In this document: piece after piece, positions 20,938-32,611 of the stretch
How positions within the stretch are numbered: the first letter of the stretch is position 1
Layout of the letters: every line of letters begins with the position of its first letter
Origin: Fallopia convolvulus
Taxonomy: Eukaryota > Streptophyta > Magnoliopsida > Caryophyllales > Polygonaceae
Length of the DNA: 64,000 bases
Assembly (NCBI GenBank): GCA_964016875.1
Contig: OZ024719.1
Location: forward strand, 34,706,679 to 34,770,678
Direction: 5' to 3'
The notes under the pieces: generated by a model
Databases searched by the model: none
Told to the model about the DNA's origin: nothing
What the model saw: only the letters and a program-made list of their open reading frames with translations
Made by a program: the position numbers and the translations under genes

Positions 20938-22426
20938 ATGGCTTGGCCAAACAATTTCTTCCCCCAACATCCCGACAATATGGCCGAGACCCCTCCATGG
21001 GCGACGGCAGGTCCGTCAGGATACCCTTTTGTGGTCCCGCCAGGCTGGATATACAACATCCCACAAAACCCATACCCGTTCCAGGGGTATGAACAGGGTG
21101 GCGCTCCTTTCAACCAGTATCCCTATCCGGGGTACGGGCAGTACCAACAGGGCCAAGCTCCCCCATACGTCCGGATTCCCCCCAGGGGTAACCTCACTCC
21201 GAGTACGTGCCCGCATATGTCCCGGGCTACATGCCGGGGCAGGAGGCGCCCACGAACGGATCTACCACGGAGAGACCCTCCCGAGATCCGATGCAGATCT
21301 TGCGATCCCGTTCGCGACGTGCAGAAAGGCGCGACATGGAGCTGTCCGAGACGGCGGCAAGAGCGCCACGCCCTCTGGCGAGGTCAAAGTCGAAGTCTGC
21401 TCGCCCATCCGTCGAGAGTGGGTACAGGAATCCCTTCATACCCGAGATCCAAGAGGCACACATGCCCAAAGGCTTCCATTGGCCACAAATGGGACTTTAC
21501 GACGGCACGGCCGACCCCGAGGACCACATAAAACACTACGCCGTCCAGATGAACGTCAACTCTTACAATACACCATTTTCTGTCGGATCTTTCCGACCAC
21601 TCTGGACAAGGCGGCAATGACGTGGTTCACCAGCCTTAAGGTCGAGTCGATAGCCTCGTTTTCCCAGCTATGCGAGTCCTTCGTTGGGCACTTCAACGGC
21701 TCGAGAAAGCGCAAGAAGAACATGCGCGATCTCCGTGGCATCGAGCAGGGGGAAAACGAGAAGTTGGGTACCTTTTTTACGAGGTTCACCACCGCGGTCG
21801 CTGAGATCGCGCAAATCGACGAGGCCTCGGTACGCGATATCCTCATGGGCAACCTTCTCCAGGGGGATTTCAAATGTCGCATTTTTCTCAAAAATCCGAC
21901 CACATATGAGAGCCTGTGTGCTCGGATCACGGCACAGGTCTACGCCGAGGACGCTGCCAGCCAGAGCTCGCGACCGAGGACCGACAAGGAAATCGTGACC
22001 GAGGCTAAGGGAAAGGCTAAAGTGGTTGCGCCGGCCGCGAGGGACGCGTACATGACGCAAACTCACGACCGACGTGCCGATTACAAAAGCAACAACAACA
22101 ACAAAAGCAACAACAATAACAGAGGCAACAATGACAATAGAAACAACAACCGCTACGACAACCGTGGCGATGGAGGTTGGAGCTGCTTCGGCGGGAAGCC
22201 ACGAGGTTACAGAGGCAAAGGTGGCCCCGCCTACAACCCAAACGAGAAAAAGCGCGCCAACCCCGCGTCGGGGGCTAACCTCGTGCAGCAGGAACCAACC
22301 CGGTCCCGACCAAGCAACACAGAGCAACAAGCTCCGGCGAGGCAGTCGCGCTCCGGGCAAGCCACGGCGCCCGATGGGTACATCAACACCATCTCGGGCG
22401 GACCCTCGCTGGCGGGCTCGAGCTAG
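20938..22426 (+). pseudogene. E gag
   Basis: The first ATG is at 20938. The product begins with a Pro/Tyr/Gly-rich part (PGWIYNIPQNPYPFQGYEQG) in frame 1, shifts to frame 3 near 21190, where the capsid start is found (MPKGFHWPQMGLYDGTADPE, HIKHYAVQMN), and to frame 2 near 21575 (TTLDKAAMTWFTSLKVESI, FSQLCESFVGHF). Those blocks are the conserved Retrotrans_gag pattern. A basic, Asn-rich tail follows, without a clear zinc knuckle. The frame ends at TAG (22424-22426) and continues in the same frame into pol, so gag-pol is one frame broken by this stop and two frameshifts. Confidence 0.85.
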
Positions 22427-25400
22427 GCGGAAAGAAAAAGATACGCGAGGGCAAGTCACCATGAGCCCTCGGTATACAGCATAACACAAACCTCACGATC
22501 CCACGTGGGTATGGCCTTCACAACAGAGGACGCCGAAGGGCTCCATATGCCCCACTCCGACCCCCTGGTGATACACGCTCAGTTGGGCTCGAAAATAGTG
22601 AAGCGAATACTGGTGGACACGGGTTCCTCCGTAGACATCATGTATTTTGGCGCTTTCGAGCAGCTAGGGATCTCCGCGACATCCTTGAGGCCCTACGCTG
22701 GGAAGCTCACCTCCTTCTCGGGAAACGAGGTCGATGTCGCTGGTCTCATAGACCTATGGATGACACTCGGTACTGGCCCGACAACGAGAACCGAGGTAAT
22801 AGAGTTTACGGTGGTGCACCTGCCTTCGGCGTACAACGCAATCATCGGGAGAGTCTCCTTGATGAAATTCCAGGCGGTGGTCTCCATCTACCACCTGAAA
22901 ATGAAGTTCCCCACCAGCGTGGGTGTCAGAGAAGTGAAGGGCAACCAAGAAGAGGGTCGCGTCTTCTACATGACCTCGGCTAAGCAAAAATGCTCTGTGT
23001 TCATGGTAGAGACTTCGGGTGAAGCAGACCTCGAGGTCCGGGATTTCACAATACCCACTCCCGAGACAGAAAGAAGGGTGATTACCCCCTTCGAAAACAA
23101 ATCAGAAAAGATCTACCTCGGGGGTTGCCTCACTGGGGATGCAGCAGCGTCACTAGAGGCCCTGCTTGCTGGGTCTCGCGATGTGTTCGCTTGGACTGCA
23201 AAAGATCTTCGAGGTGTGCCTAGGACCCTGGCGCAGCACTCCCTGAACATCGACGTTGCCATTCGTCCTGTGGTGCAGCGTCGAAGAAAAATGAACGAAG
23301 AAAGGGCAACCGCCGCAAATGAAGAGGTGGCCAAGCTGCTGAATGCAGATTTCATACGCGAAGTCCAGTATCCGAAATGGTTGTCCAATGTCGTGTTGGT
23401 CAAAAAGGCCAGCGGCAAGTGGCGGATGTGTGTAGACTTCAAAGACCTCAACAAGGCATGCCCCAAAGACAGCTACCCCCTGCCCTCGATCGATGCACTT
23501 GTAGATTCGACTGCTGGGCACGAGGTCTTGAGTTTCCTCGACGCCTACTCGGGGTACAACCAGATCTCGATGAATCCCCGTGACGAGGAGGAGACATCCT
23601 TTATCACTCAGCGGGGGACATACTGTTATAAGGTCATGCTGTTTGGCCTCAAGAATGCAGGGGCCACATTCCAACGCCTCGTCGATCTGGTTTTTAAAGA
23701 TCACCTAGACAGGAACGTATCCGCCTACGTCGACGACATCGTGGTACGGAGCAAGGGCCCCGAGGAGCACCTGGCTGACCTCGCCGAGGTTTTCACCACC
23801 CTCGGACACCACCAGCTCAGCCTGAACCCCGAGAAGTGCGTTTTTGGCTTGTCCTCGGGTAAGTTTTTGGGATTCATGATCAGCGAGCACGGGATCAACG
23901 TCAACCCCGCCAAAATAGAATCTATCCTCGCAATGAGGTCTCCCCGATCTCGTACCGAGGTACAAAGACTCAACGGCGCTGTGAACTACTTGGGGAGGTT
24001 TTGCTCTCGCCTAGCAGACAAGTCCCTCCCATTCTTCGCCGCCCTCAAAAAGAATGACAAGTTCGTCTGGGACGAGAGACTCGAGACAGCCTTCTCTGAG
24101 TTAAAAACCTTCCTCACCAAGCTCCCCACCTTGTCACCTCCACACGCGGGCGAAGATTTGCAACTATATGTGGCGGTGAGTCCCGAGACCGTCAGCGCGG
24201 TGCTCACAAGAGAGGCCATGCACCCGGTATACTTTGTGAGTCGCGTGCTCCAGCCCGCGGAGCAGAGATACTCCCCGACAGAGAAGATGGCGCTGGCTGT
24301 AGTGACCGCCGCAAGGCGACTACGCCCATACTTCCACGCACATCCCATCCAGGTTCTTTCGGACCTCCCACTTCGTCAGATTCTGCATCAGCCCGCTTTC
24401 TCCGGACATATGACCAAGTGGGCCGTCGAGCTCTCCGAGTTCGATATCAATTATCTTCCGAGAAACGCGATGAAGGGACAAGCCCTCGCCGACTTTATGG
24501 TGGAGGTCACCTTCCCCGAGACAGACACAAGCTCGGACGAATGGAAAGTGTTCGTTGATGGCTCACGATGTGACGCCGGTGGCGAGGCCGGGGAGTTTCT
24601 CGCTGGCCCCTCAATCGAGACGGAGTATGCCCTCAACTTCGCCTTTGATGCCACCAACAACGACGCCGAGTATGAGGCCATGATCGCCGGGATCGAGATG
24701 GCGCTACTCAACGGAGCCCGCAAAATCAGGGTCTACACAGATTCCGAATTGGTGGCACGACAACTCAACGGCCAATACGACACCAGAACATGTTTTCTGC
24801 CCGCTTACCGAGCAAAAGTCAAGGCCTTGGTTTCATGCCTAGAAACCTTCGCGGTGGAGTCAATCCCGCGAACCTCAAACACAAAAGCGGATGCCCTCGC
24901 TATGTTAGGCTCCGCGCTTCCCTTGGATGTGGGAAACCGCGTAATGGTGGAGAGAAAGCTCTCACGAAGCGTCGATAGCGAGGTCATGTCCATAAGGATC
25001 GAGGACTGGAGGTTCCCGGTAACGAGGTATATACAAAGCGGCATCCTCCCAGAGGACCCCGCGCTGGCCAGAAAACTAAAAATGCAAGTTGCCCGCTACT
25101 GCGTCGTAGGCGACCAGCTTTACCGTCGGGGCTACGCTGAATCCAACCTACCGTGCATACCGCCCGAGGCCACGGACCACGTCCTCTACGAGGCCCACGA
25201 GGGAGTTTGTGGGGGACACCCGGGGTGGAGGTCTCTGGCACACAAAATCGTCCATTTGGGGTACTTCTGGCCCACTCTCCGACAAGACGCAAGAACTTAC
25301 GTCCAAAAATGCGTCGGATGCCAGAAACACGGGAACGTCCAGCACACCCCAACGGCTCCCCTCCGTAGCATTCACGCGCCATGCCCATTCGCAATGTGGG

Positions 25401-26221
25401 GGATGGACATTTTAGGCCCTTTTCCCAAAGCTGCTGGCCAAGTACAATACATCTTGGTCATCGTGGACTACTTCACGAAGTGGATCGAAGCAAAGGCAAT
25501 GGCAAAAATCATCGGGGCAAAGGTCTGCGAATTCCTGTGGAAGAACCTCGTCTACCGTTTCGGTGTCCCCATGACAATCATGACAGACCATGGCCCCCAA
25601 TTGGACTGCGAAGAAACTCGGACTTTCTTCTCTGAGTTGGGTATCGACCTCAAATTTTCCTCCGTGGCTCATCCCCAGTTCAATGGCCAGGTAGAAAACG
25701 TTAATGCCCGCATCTTAACAGACCTCAAAAAGCGCCTGGGCATGGCACAGGGCCGCTGGGCCGAATTACTTCCACTCGTCCTCTGGACGTATCGCACGAC
25801 CTAGCGCCGCGCAACGGGCGAGACCCCTTTCGCTCTTAACTACGGGGCGGAAGCCCTCGTTCCCGTAGAAACCCTAATTCCATCAACAAGGGTGTACAAC
25901 TTCGACGAAAAAGAAAACGAGGCCAACCTCAAGGTCGAACTGCAGTTCCGAGATGAAATCCGCGAGGTAGCGGACCTGCGCTCTAGAGAATACAAGCGAC
26001 GTGTCGCCGTATACCACGACAAGAAGGTCAGACCTCGCCTCTTGGCCACGGGAAACCTCGTGCTAAGACGCACCGAAGGAGGAAAATTGGACCCTAACTG
26101 GGAAGGACCCTACATCCTCGGAGAAGATGTCGCGCCCGGGGCTTTCAAACTCAGGGACGACGAGGGGCGCACACTGAGCAAAACATGGAACGTCGCACGA
26201 CTCAAAAAATATTACATGTAG
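22427..26221 (+). pseudogene. E pol: protease, RT, RNase H, second RNase H, integrase
   Basis: Continuous with gag in frame 2. Seen in order: protease LVDTGSSVDIMYF (about 22608); RT with WRMCVDFKDLNKACP and the catalytic AYVDDIVVRS (about 23722); a first RNase H in which acidic residues look degraded (LYVAVSPETVSAVLTRE); a second RNase H-like domain KVFVDGSRCDAG ... NNDAEYEAMIAGIEMALL ... YTDSELV ... NTKADALAMLGS; integrase with H-H-C-C (KCVGCQKHG), MDILGPFPKAAG, TDHGPQ and QVENVN; and a C-terminal GPYI region. An in-frame TAG at 25802-25804 cuts the integrase; the frame resumes and ends at 26221. Length and order fit the Tat lineage. Confidence 0.93.
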
Positions 26222-26289
26222 AAACTCGAAACCCCGTTGTTCCTCACAGTTGGTAAATAAAGGATTGTAGGCTTTTCTAAAAACGCTCC

Positions 26290-27268
26290 CTCGTTGAAAA
26301 ATTCCACCCCTCGCTTCACGCTTGGGGTTGGAGAATCTCGTTTGGAAGAATTCCCACCCCTCGCTTCACGCATTGGGGTTGGAGAATCTTGTTGAAAAAT
26401 TCCACCCCTCGCTTCACCCTTGGGGTTGGAGAATCTCGTTTGGAAGAATTCCCACCCCTCGTTTCCCGCTTGAGATTGGAGAACCTCGTTGTAAAAAAAA
26501 GTTCCACCCCTCGCTTCCCGCTTGGGGTTGGAGAATCTCGTTGAAAAGATCCACCCCTCGCTTCACGCATTGGGGTTGGAGAATCTCGTTGAAAAATTCC
26601 ACCCCTCGCTTCACGCTTGGGGTTGGAGAATTTCGTTTGGAAGAATTCACACCCCTCGTTTCCCGCTTGGGGTTGGAGAATCTCGTTGAAAAATTCCACC
26701 CCTCGCTTCCCGCTTGGGGTTGGAGAATCTCGTTGGAAAAAAGTTCCACCCCTCGCTTTCCGCTTGGGGTTGGAGAATCTCGTTTGAAAGAATTCCCACC
26801 CCTCGCTTCCCGCTTGGGGTTGGAGAATCTCGTTGGAAAAAAGTTCCACCCCTCGCTTCCCGCTTGGGGTTGGAGAATCTCGTTTGAAAGAAATTCCACC
26901 CCTCGCTTCTCGCTTGGGGTTGGAGAATCTCGTTTGAAAGATATTCCACCCCTCGCTTCACGCTTGGGGTTGGAGAATCTCGTTTGAAAAAAATTCCACC
27001 CCTTGCTTCACGCTTGGGGTTGGAGAATCTCGTTTGAAAGAAATTCCACCCCTCGCTTCACGCTTGGGGTTGGAGAATCTCGTTTGGAAGAATTTCCACC
27101 CCTCGCTTCCCGCTTGGGGTTGGAGAATCTCGTTTGAAAAAAAAATTCCACCCCGCGCTTCACGCTTGGGGTTGGAGAATCTCGTTTGGAAGAATTTCCA
27201 CCCCTCGCTTCCCGCTTGGGGTTGGAGAATCTCGTTGAACAGTTCCACCCCTCGCTTCCCGTTTGGGA
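26290..27268 (+). repeat. E tandem array, about 20 units of 47-52 bp
   Basis: Each unit has CCACCCCTCGCTTCCCGCTT, then GGGGTTGGAGAATCTCGTT and a variable A/G-rich linker. I count about 20 units; length differences lie in the linker. The array starts about 70 bp after the pol stop. Long apparent ORFs through it on both strands come from the repeat alone. Tandem repeats in this 3' region are known for Tat elements and are a known source of satellite DNA. Confidence 0.95.
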
Positions 27269-27628
27269 TACGAGCAAGGTTTGTGAACCCCCTAAGATGC
27301 CAGGATTCGCGGACGGCTATTTTTAGGTCGGGACGAACTTCAAGAACAACGAGGTCCGAACAGAGGCTCACGACCTCGTCGCCTGACTACAACGCCCGGT
27401 GTGGTCCGAGCCCCACAAAAGATATGACACTCGCACCATGGGGTTGGACGGATAAGGACTGACATATGCAAGAAAGTCTAAAGCAAACAAGCATAGGAAA
27501 AGAAAGTAACGAAGGACATAAATATAAAACCAGGTGTTTCGATTACAAACCCCGTAGGGTCACCCAAACAAAAAAAAGAAAGATGTTTTAATTACAAACC
27601 CCGTAGGGCCACCAGAGAAAAGTTATCA
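27269..27628 (+). other. Spacer between the array and the antisense gene in E
   Basis: No gene. A duplicated segment reads TTACAAACCCCGTAGGG, at about 27543-27560 and 27592-27608. Confidence 0.6.
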
Positions 27629-30384
27629 TCATTTCTTCGAGGTTTCCGCCTCGGGACCGGTAAGATCGATGGTCTTAGGAGTTTCGGCGGAGGCAGCCGA
27701 GGCTTCAGCAGGAGCAGGTTCAGCAGGAGCAGGTCCAGCAGGAGCAGGGGCAGCGGAGGCAAGAGGCGCGGGCGCACCAGTCGCGGGCTTAGGTCCCATG
27801 GAGGTTAACTCCGGGTTCCCTCCAATAAGCTCTACCTCGGGGGGGGGGGGGGGCGCGGTGTTGGACACAGTCCCGTCCTCGTTGAGGAAGAACTCGCATT
27901 CCCCCTCGGGATCCTTCGACCCCAGCACCCCATGGTTTCATTGTAGTTGGGGTTGAAGAAGACGATCTGGGGGTCGAGGTGCCCATACTTGGCCACCGCC
28001 TGTTTTAGGCCCATGCGGACTGCCTGGTGGAACATTGTCCTTACGCTCTCCACCAGCTCCGCCTTGTACTCCTCCGAGTCCACATACTTGGGACCCGCAT
28101 CCACGACCTCCTCGATAAGCTCAACAATGCGCCCCTCGAGGCGCCTGATCTCCTCCTCGGCCCTCAGAAACTCCGCTTCCTTCGCCTTGAAGAACTCATG
28201 TTCGGCGGAGAGCTTGCCTCGAAGTCCTTCAACCTCGCCCCGCAGAACCTCAGCCACACCCCTCGCCCTCTTCTCCCCCTCCCTCGCCGCCTTTACCTCC
28301 TCCCTCGCTGCGGCCTCCGCGGCCTCGACCCGCTTCTTGGTCGCAGCCTCCGCGGCTTTGGACGACTTCGCGACCTCGGCCAGCTCCTTGGCTTGTCGCT
28401 CACACACCTCGCCGCGGGACCGAAGTGCCGCCTCCATCTTGTCCTTCCTCGAATGAAGTAGGACGATGCGACTTCGGTTGTAATTATCAAAAAAGGTGTG
28501 TTGCAAGTTCACAGAAGGATGAGAAAAGAAACAAGAAAGAGACAAGAATTAAACACACAAAAACAAAAAAAGCTTACCATGGCTGAGTACCGAGCGGCCT
28601 CGTCGTCGAGCGCCGCCTCGATGAGGTTGTTGGCCCACGCGACCTCCTCCTTGTAATCCCCCCCAGGCCCAATCCAACGGGGCCCCTCTGATAGGTCCAG
28701 GGCAGTGAAACCTGACGGGATGGGGGCCTGTATCCCCGCGACTTCGCCCCTCGAAGTTAAAGGCAGGGATGAGTTCCAGATCCCGCGAGCCTCGTTGATG
28801 GTCGCCCGACCGAGGTTTCTTCTTCTTCTCAAGGGAAGACCCCGCTTCCTTCCTCTTCCGCCCGGCCTTGTCGTCAGACGCCCGAGGTGGATGGGTGGTC
28901 CCCTTCGTGGTGGCCCCTTTCAACGGAACCACCTCGGGCCTTTTTCCCCTTGGGGCGGTCCCGTGACATCCCACTGCGACGCCCTCGTGACATTCCCCTT
29001 GGGCAGGGCTCCCCCTGTCGCTGCCGTTGGCGGGACAGGTCCCGGCTGCGTTGTACCTGCCCTCGCCTGCGAGCTCAGCTGCGAGCTCGGCTCGTTGATT
29101 GAAATCCCCTTGGGGACCCGGGGAGCAGGGGTCTTGGAAGTAGACGTCATAGGCTGTTTCCCCTTCGACGTTGTGGTAAGAGCGTGCAGAAAATCCACTG
29201 TCAAGAAAGGAGTAAAAAGAAAAAAGCAGGTTAGGACGAGGTCAGAAACAAATGTAACGAGGTGTATAGCCCCGCAACCCTACAAGGAAAAAGAAAACAA
29301 TCAGAGAAATAGTGATAATAAAATACCCTCTCCGCCCTCGCGAGGAGGGAAACTGAGGCTCAGCCCGGCCCGCTCAAGCCGGTCCTGAGAAAGGTAGCGC
29401 TCGTATGGCGCCTGGTACGATGTGGCGTACTTGGCCTTGAGCGCCTGGAACTCAGCAACCTTGTACGGGCACACGCATCTCTCGTAGTGACCCGGTGCCA
29501 CAGGGAAATTAAGGTATCTCCCGCTGAGGTCTCGGACCAAAAACCATTTAGGTTTCCACGTCCTGACGTTCGACTGGGTCGTAATGATTTTGACGTTCGG
29601 TGTGCTGAGGTTGACAAGGGAACAACGAGGTTCTCTCCTCGCCAAGACTAACGCCGACAAATCGCTGAGGTTCGGCTCGTCCAGAAGCTCGCGGCTTCGA
29701 ATTGTGTAAGCACAACAACCGCCAAGCGTTCGGGAATAACTGAGCAGGGCAAACACCCATGGCCCACAAGAAATCAACGATGTGTTGGGCCAAGGGCAGC
29801 CTAAAGCCCGCTTGGAGACTGACAAGGTTCACAACCGCACACCCCTCGTAGGACGCGAGGGGTCGCCCCTCCTCCTCTGGCAGTGCCAGCTCGACTCCCT
29901 TGGGCCAGGGGAAATCTTTAGCTATGTCCGCGAGGTCGTCCAGCGTCAAATCGGTGGCCACCCCCTCGGACAGGTAGGCCTTGGGAGTGCTCGGACTCAT
30001 AGGAATCCGTTCTCTGAGGACGACGGGAATGCCGGACACAGCGTCGGTAATATAGGCCTCAGGGAAGCTCGATGGCACATACGCGGCCGAAGCTGAGGCA
30101 ATCGCCGCGTCCAACCTCGTCTCGACCTCGGCGGCGATCACATTTGGAGAAGAAGAGGAAGCCATTTCAACACCAGAATATATGCGCAGATAGGGGAAGT
30201 ATGAATTGATCGAAACAGCGGAGTCGCTGGATGAGGGCTCGCTGAAGACCAACGAAGGGGAACTTGGGTTCTGAGAATCACTAGGCTCTACACTTCCTAC
30301 GGACTTGGAGACCTCCTGATAGAAATTCTCTTGAAAATTGAAGACAAAGCCGGGTGGTGGGCTCGCAGAGGCTCTCCTAGGCAT
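27629..30384 (-). pseudogene. Antisense gene of E (putative gypsy-type transposon protein), with introns
   Basis: The gene lies opposite to gag-pol. It starts at ATG 30384 with a Ser-rich N-terminus, then a conserved region (YEGCAVVNLVSLQAGFRLP, FLWAMGVCPAQLFPNAWR) that fits the 'putative gypsy type transposon' family (Transposase_28 kind) known as an extra antisense ORF in Tat-like elements. The frame shifts near 29790 and continues (WKPKWFLVRDLSGRY). GT-AG introns are likely at about 29327-29206 and 28577-28444. A long Ala/Glu/Arg coiled coil (28440-28150) and an Ala/Pro-rich tail end at 27629. Its function is unknown. At least one frameshift argues that this copy is dead. Confidence 0.7.
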
Positions 30385-31836
30385 GAAAAGACAACGTCCA
30401 GGCCGCGAAAAGCTAGCACCTGGAAAAGAAAAGGTCAGTAAGGCACTAAAGGCAAGGCAACCAAAGAGAAAAACACGAGGTCATGACCCCGTGAAAGAAG
30501 GAAGAACGAGGTCAAGCCCGAGATCGAAGAACGAGATCACGACCCCGGGAAGGAAGGAAGGACGAGGTCGCAACCTCGGGGGACAAAGCAACGCGAGGTC
30601 ATAAAAGGAAAGACCACGTGGCGCCCTACGGGCTACTCTGACAGGATAGGACGCCAAGAAGAATTTGAAGCACCAAAAGAAAGGAAAGAGAAAGAAGGCC
30701 AACCAACGGTGGAAGCCAGCGGTGGAAGCCCAAACGTCCCGTCAATCAGACATCATGACATTTGGGCTCCCAAGCGTTTTCGAAATTCGAAAAGTGGTGG
30801 GCGGAGAAACGGAAGTTTAACCGTCACCCCAAGCAAAAAAAAGAGAGAGAGAGAGAGAAAAGCAATAAACCCAAAAGCCCAGCGGTACCCTCACGACGAA
30901 AACCGCCCCCCACCACCGTCTCACCACCGTCTCACCACCGCAACACCGCTCCCCAGAGCGTAACGCAAAGAAAAAAGAGGGGAGAAAAGCAGAACGAAAA
31001 GAAAGGAGAGGAAACGAAAATCCAAGGGGAGACAAGGGCACTACGGAACAAAAACCACACCCAACGCCGTCGCGCAGCCAATGAAGAAGCACCCAGAAAT
31101 CACCAACACCCACTCAAATGCAAAACGGAACGAAGAAAGAACAAAGAAACACCCAGAAATCACAAACACCCACCCAGATGCAAAACAAAACGAAGAAAGA
31201 ACAAAGAAAAATAACAAAGGCAAACGCCAAAAAACACACAACCCTGCCACCGCCGCTTCGCCACCGTGACACCGGCGCGAAACACCGGGCGACACACCGT
31301 CGCCCTTAGAAAACATGAGGCAAAAAGCGAACAAAGGAAGAATGAAAGGCAAAAAATACCAAAAGACAGGAGAAAGAAGATCAAAAACTTACTTGTTTAA
31401 AGGTCGGCGAACGAGAGGCGGTGGCGCAACTGGCGAACGGCAAAAAGCTCGTCGGAAACCGTCTGGAGAAACCGCTCAGAAGAAACCGAAGAGATAAAGA
31501 GAGAGAAGGAGCGAAAATGTTGGAGAGAGAAGATGAGGGGGAGGCGTGTGAGATACGCCCTTATATAGAGCATATTTGAGCCTCCCCCACTCCCGAAAGG
31601 CTTCTTAAAAGCCTGTCTCACCTGGACGGCCCACTAAGCAAAGTATGGCGAAAAGGCCCAAGAATCTTCATCCGCGCAGAACAAGAAGAGAACCTAAGTA
31701 CAGAGCCTCACTCCTCGCAAAGCGCCCTCCCAACCTCGAGAACGTCATAAACCTCTAAAAAACACCCCGCATCTCGCAGATCTAGGGAACTTATGCCCTG
31801 CGACCCTCGGGGCGAGGCCCCCATGCCATGGGGTTG
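30385..31836 (+). other. E 3' UTR
   Basis: GC-rich to purine-rich, with no convincing gene. 30480-30600 holds repeated CGAGGTC / GACCCCG words. 31085-31210 is a two-copy direct repeat of about 62 bp (CACCCAGAAATCACCAACAC type). On the minus strand this region would be the promoter side of the antisense gene. The bases before the 3' LTR (CCATGGGGTTG) are a weak polypurine tract. Confidence 0.6.
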
Positions 31837-32606
31837 TGATGATGTCCAAAACAGTAAAAGCAAAAAGTGGGCCAAGGAGGGCCCCCATAGGCAAACTAGG
31901 GACCCACGTCCATGCTCGGTTATTTAACAACAAAACTCCCGACGGATGCGAGGTCTCTCAAACATCCCGGAACGAGGTCTCGACCTCGTCACCGACTCTA
32001 CTAATACGCTCGCCCGCTCGAACCAATCACAAGAGACCTCACTCCCGAACCAATCACCAGCAACCTCACTCCCAAGCCAATCACAAGTGACCTCACTCAT
32101 GGACCAATCAAATAACCTTATTTCGAGCATCCCACATCGAACATTGGCCTAAACTCGGCCCCCCAATTCTCTATAAATAGAGAAGAACCTCGTAGGAAGA
32201 AGGGGTCGAAAAACCACTTGAACTCAAGAACCCTCTTGCTTGTTAAAGATCGACGTGATAGGAACATCGTCAAGAGACCTCGCTACAGATAAGAGAAACC
32301 CACAGAAAGACCCCAAAGTCGCGCAGGGACCTCGCTCACGCCTGAAATCTCACTACAGAAACTCACAAAACTCCCTACATCATATCCCCAAATCTACCTC
32401 GCCCTAGAATCGACCTCGCAACAATAGGTGCGATCTCGGAGCCTCGTAGGAGGTCTAGGTGTGATTCTTGAAGTTGTACATCAACCTCGTAGGTTTGTAA
32501 CCTCGTAACCACGGAAAAATCATAAATAAAGGAGCAAGTGTTTGCACTCAAATATAATAATTTCTTTTCTTGTCTCGTAGCGTATTCGTTATTTCGGGTT
32601 TCATCA
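31837..32606 (+). repeat. E 3' LTR
   Basis: 770 bp, pairs with 20088-20857. It is followed by CAAAA (32607-32611) and then the rest of the D LTR. Confidence 0.93.
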
Positions 32607-32611
32607 CAAAA

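Larger units (their letters stand above)
20088..32606 (+). mobile_element. E: Tat-like Ty3/gypsy element, 12.5 kb
   Basis: LTRs of 770 bp (20088-20857, 31837-32606), PBS, gag, pol with protease, RT, two RNase H regions and integrase, a 3' tandem array, an antisense gene and a 3' UTR. Target duplication CAAAA is at 20083-20087 and 32607-32611, in the D 3' LTR. The second RNase H-like domain before integrase, long 3' region with tandem repeats and an extra antisense ORF are known traits of the Tat lineage. E is inactive: two frameshifts in gag and two in-frame TAG codons. Its base composition is richer in GC than its neighbours. Confidence 0.93.

Noticed and set aside
22424..22426. TAG between E gag and pol as a programmed readthrough stop
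   Set aside because: It is in the same frame as pol, so readthrough is possible, but E has other stops and frameshifts and I see no supporting structure; treated as decay unless other copies share it.
21668..22489. 273-codon antisense ORF opposite E gag
   Set aside because: It is the shadow of a GC-rich coding strand; no domain, and the sense strand has clear gag blocks.
20915..26221. Integrated pararetrovirus (caulimovirus-like) sequence
   Set aside because: All RT-bearing elements have LTRs, tRNA primer sites, integrase and 5 bp target duplications or LTR termini, which identify Ty3/gypsy retrotransposons; no movement protein seen.
26316..26987. Long ORFs on both strands across the E tandem array
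   Set aside because: Their proteins are simple repeats of the same 16-17 residues and come from the repeat period; no start context or domain.
26290..27268. Regularly spaced repeat array resembling CRISPR
   Set aside because: Units are contiguous with only a short variable linker, no unique spacers and no cas genes. It is a tandem array inside a plant retrotransposon.
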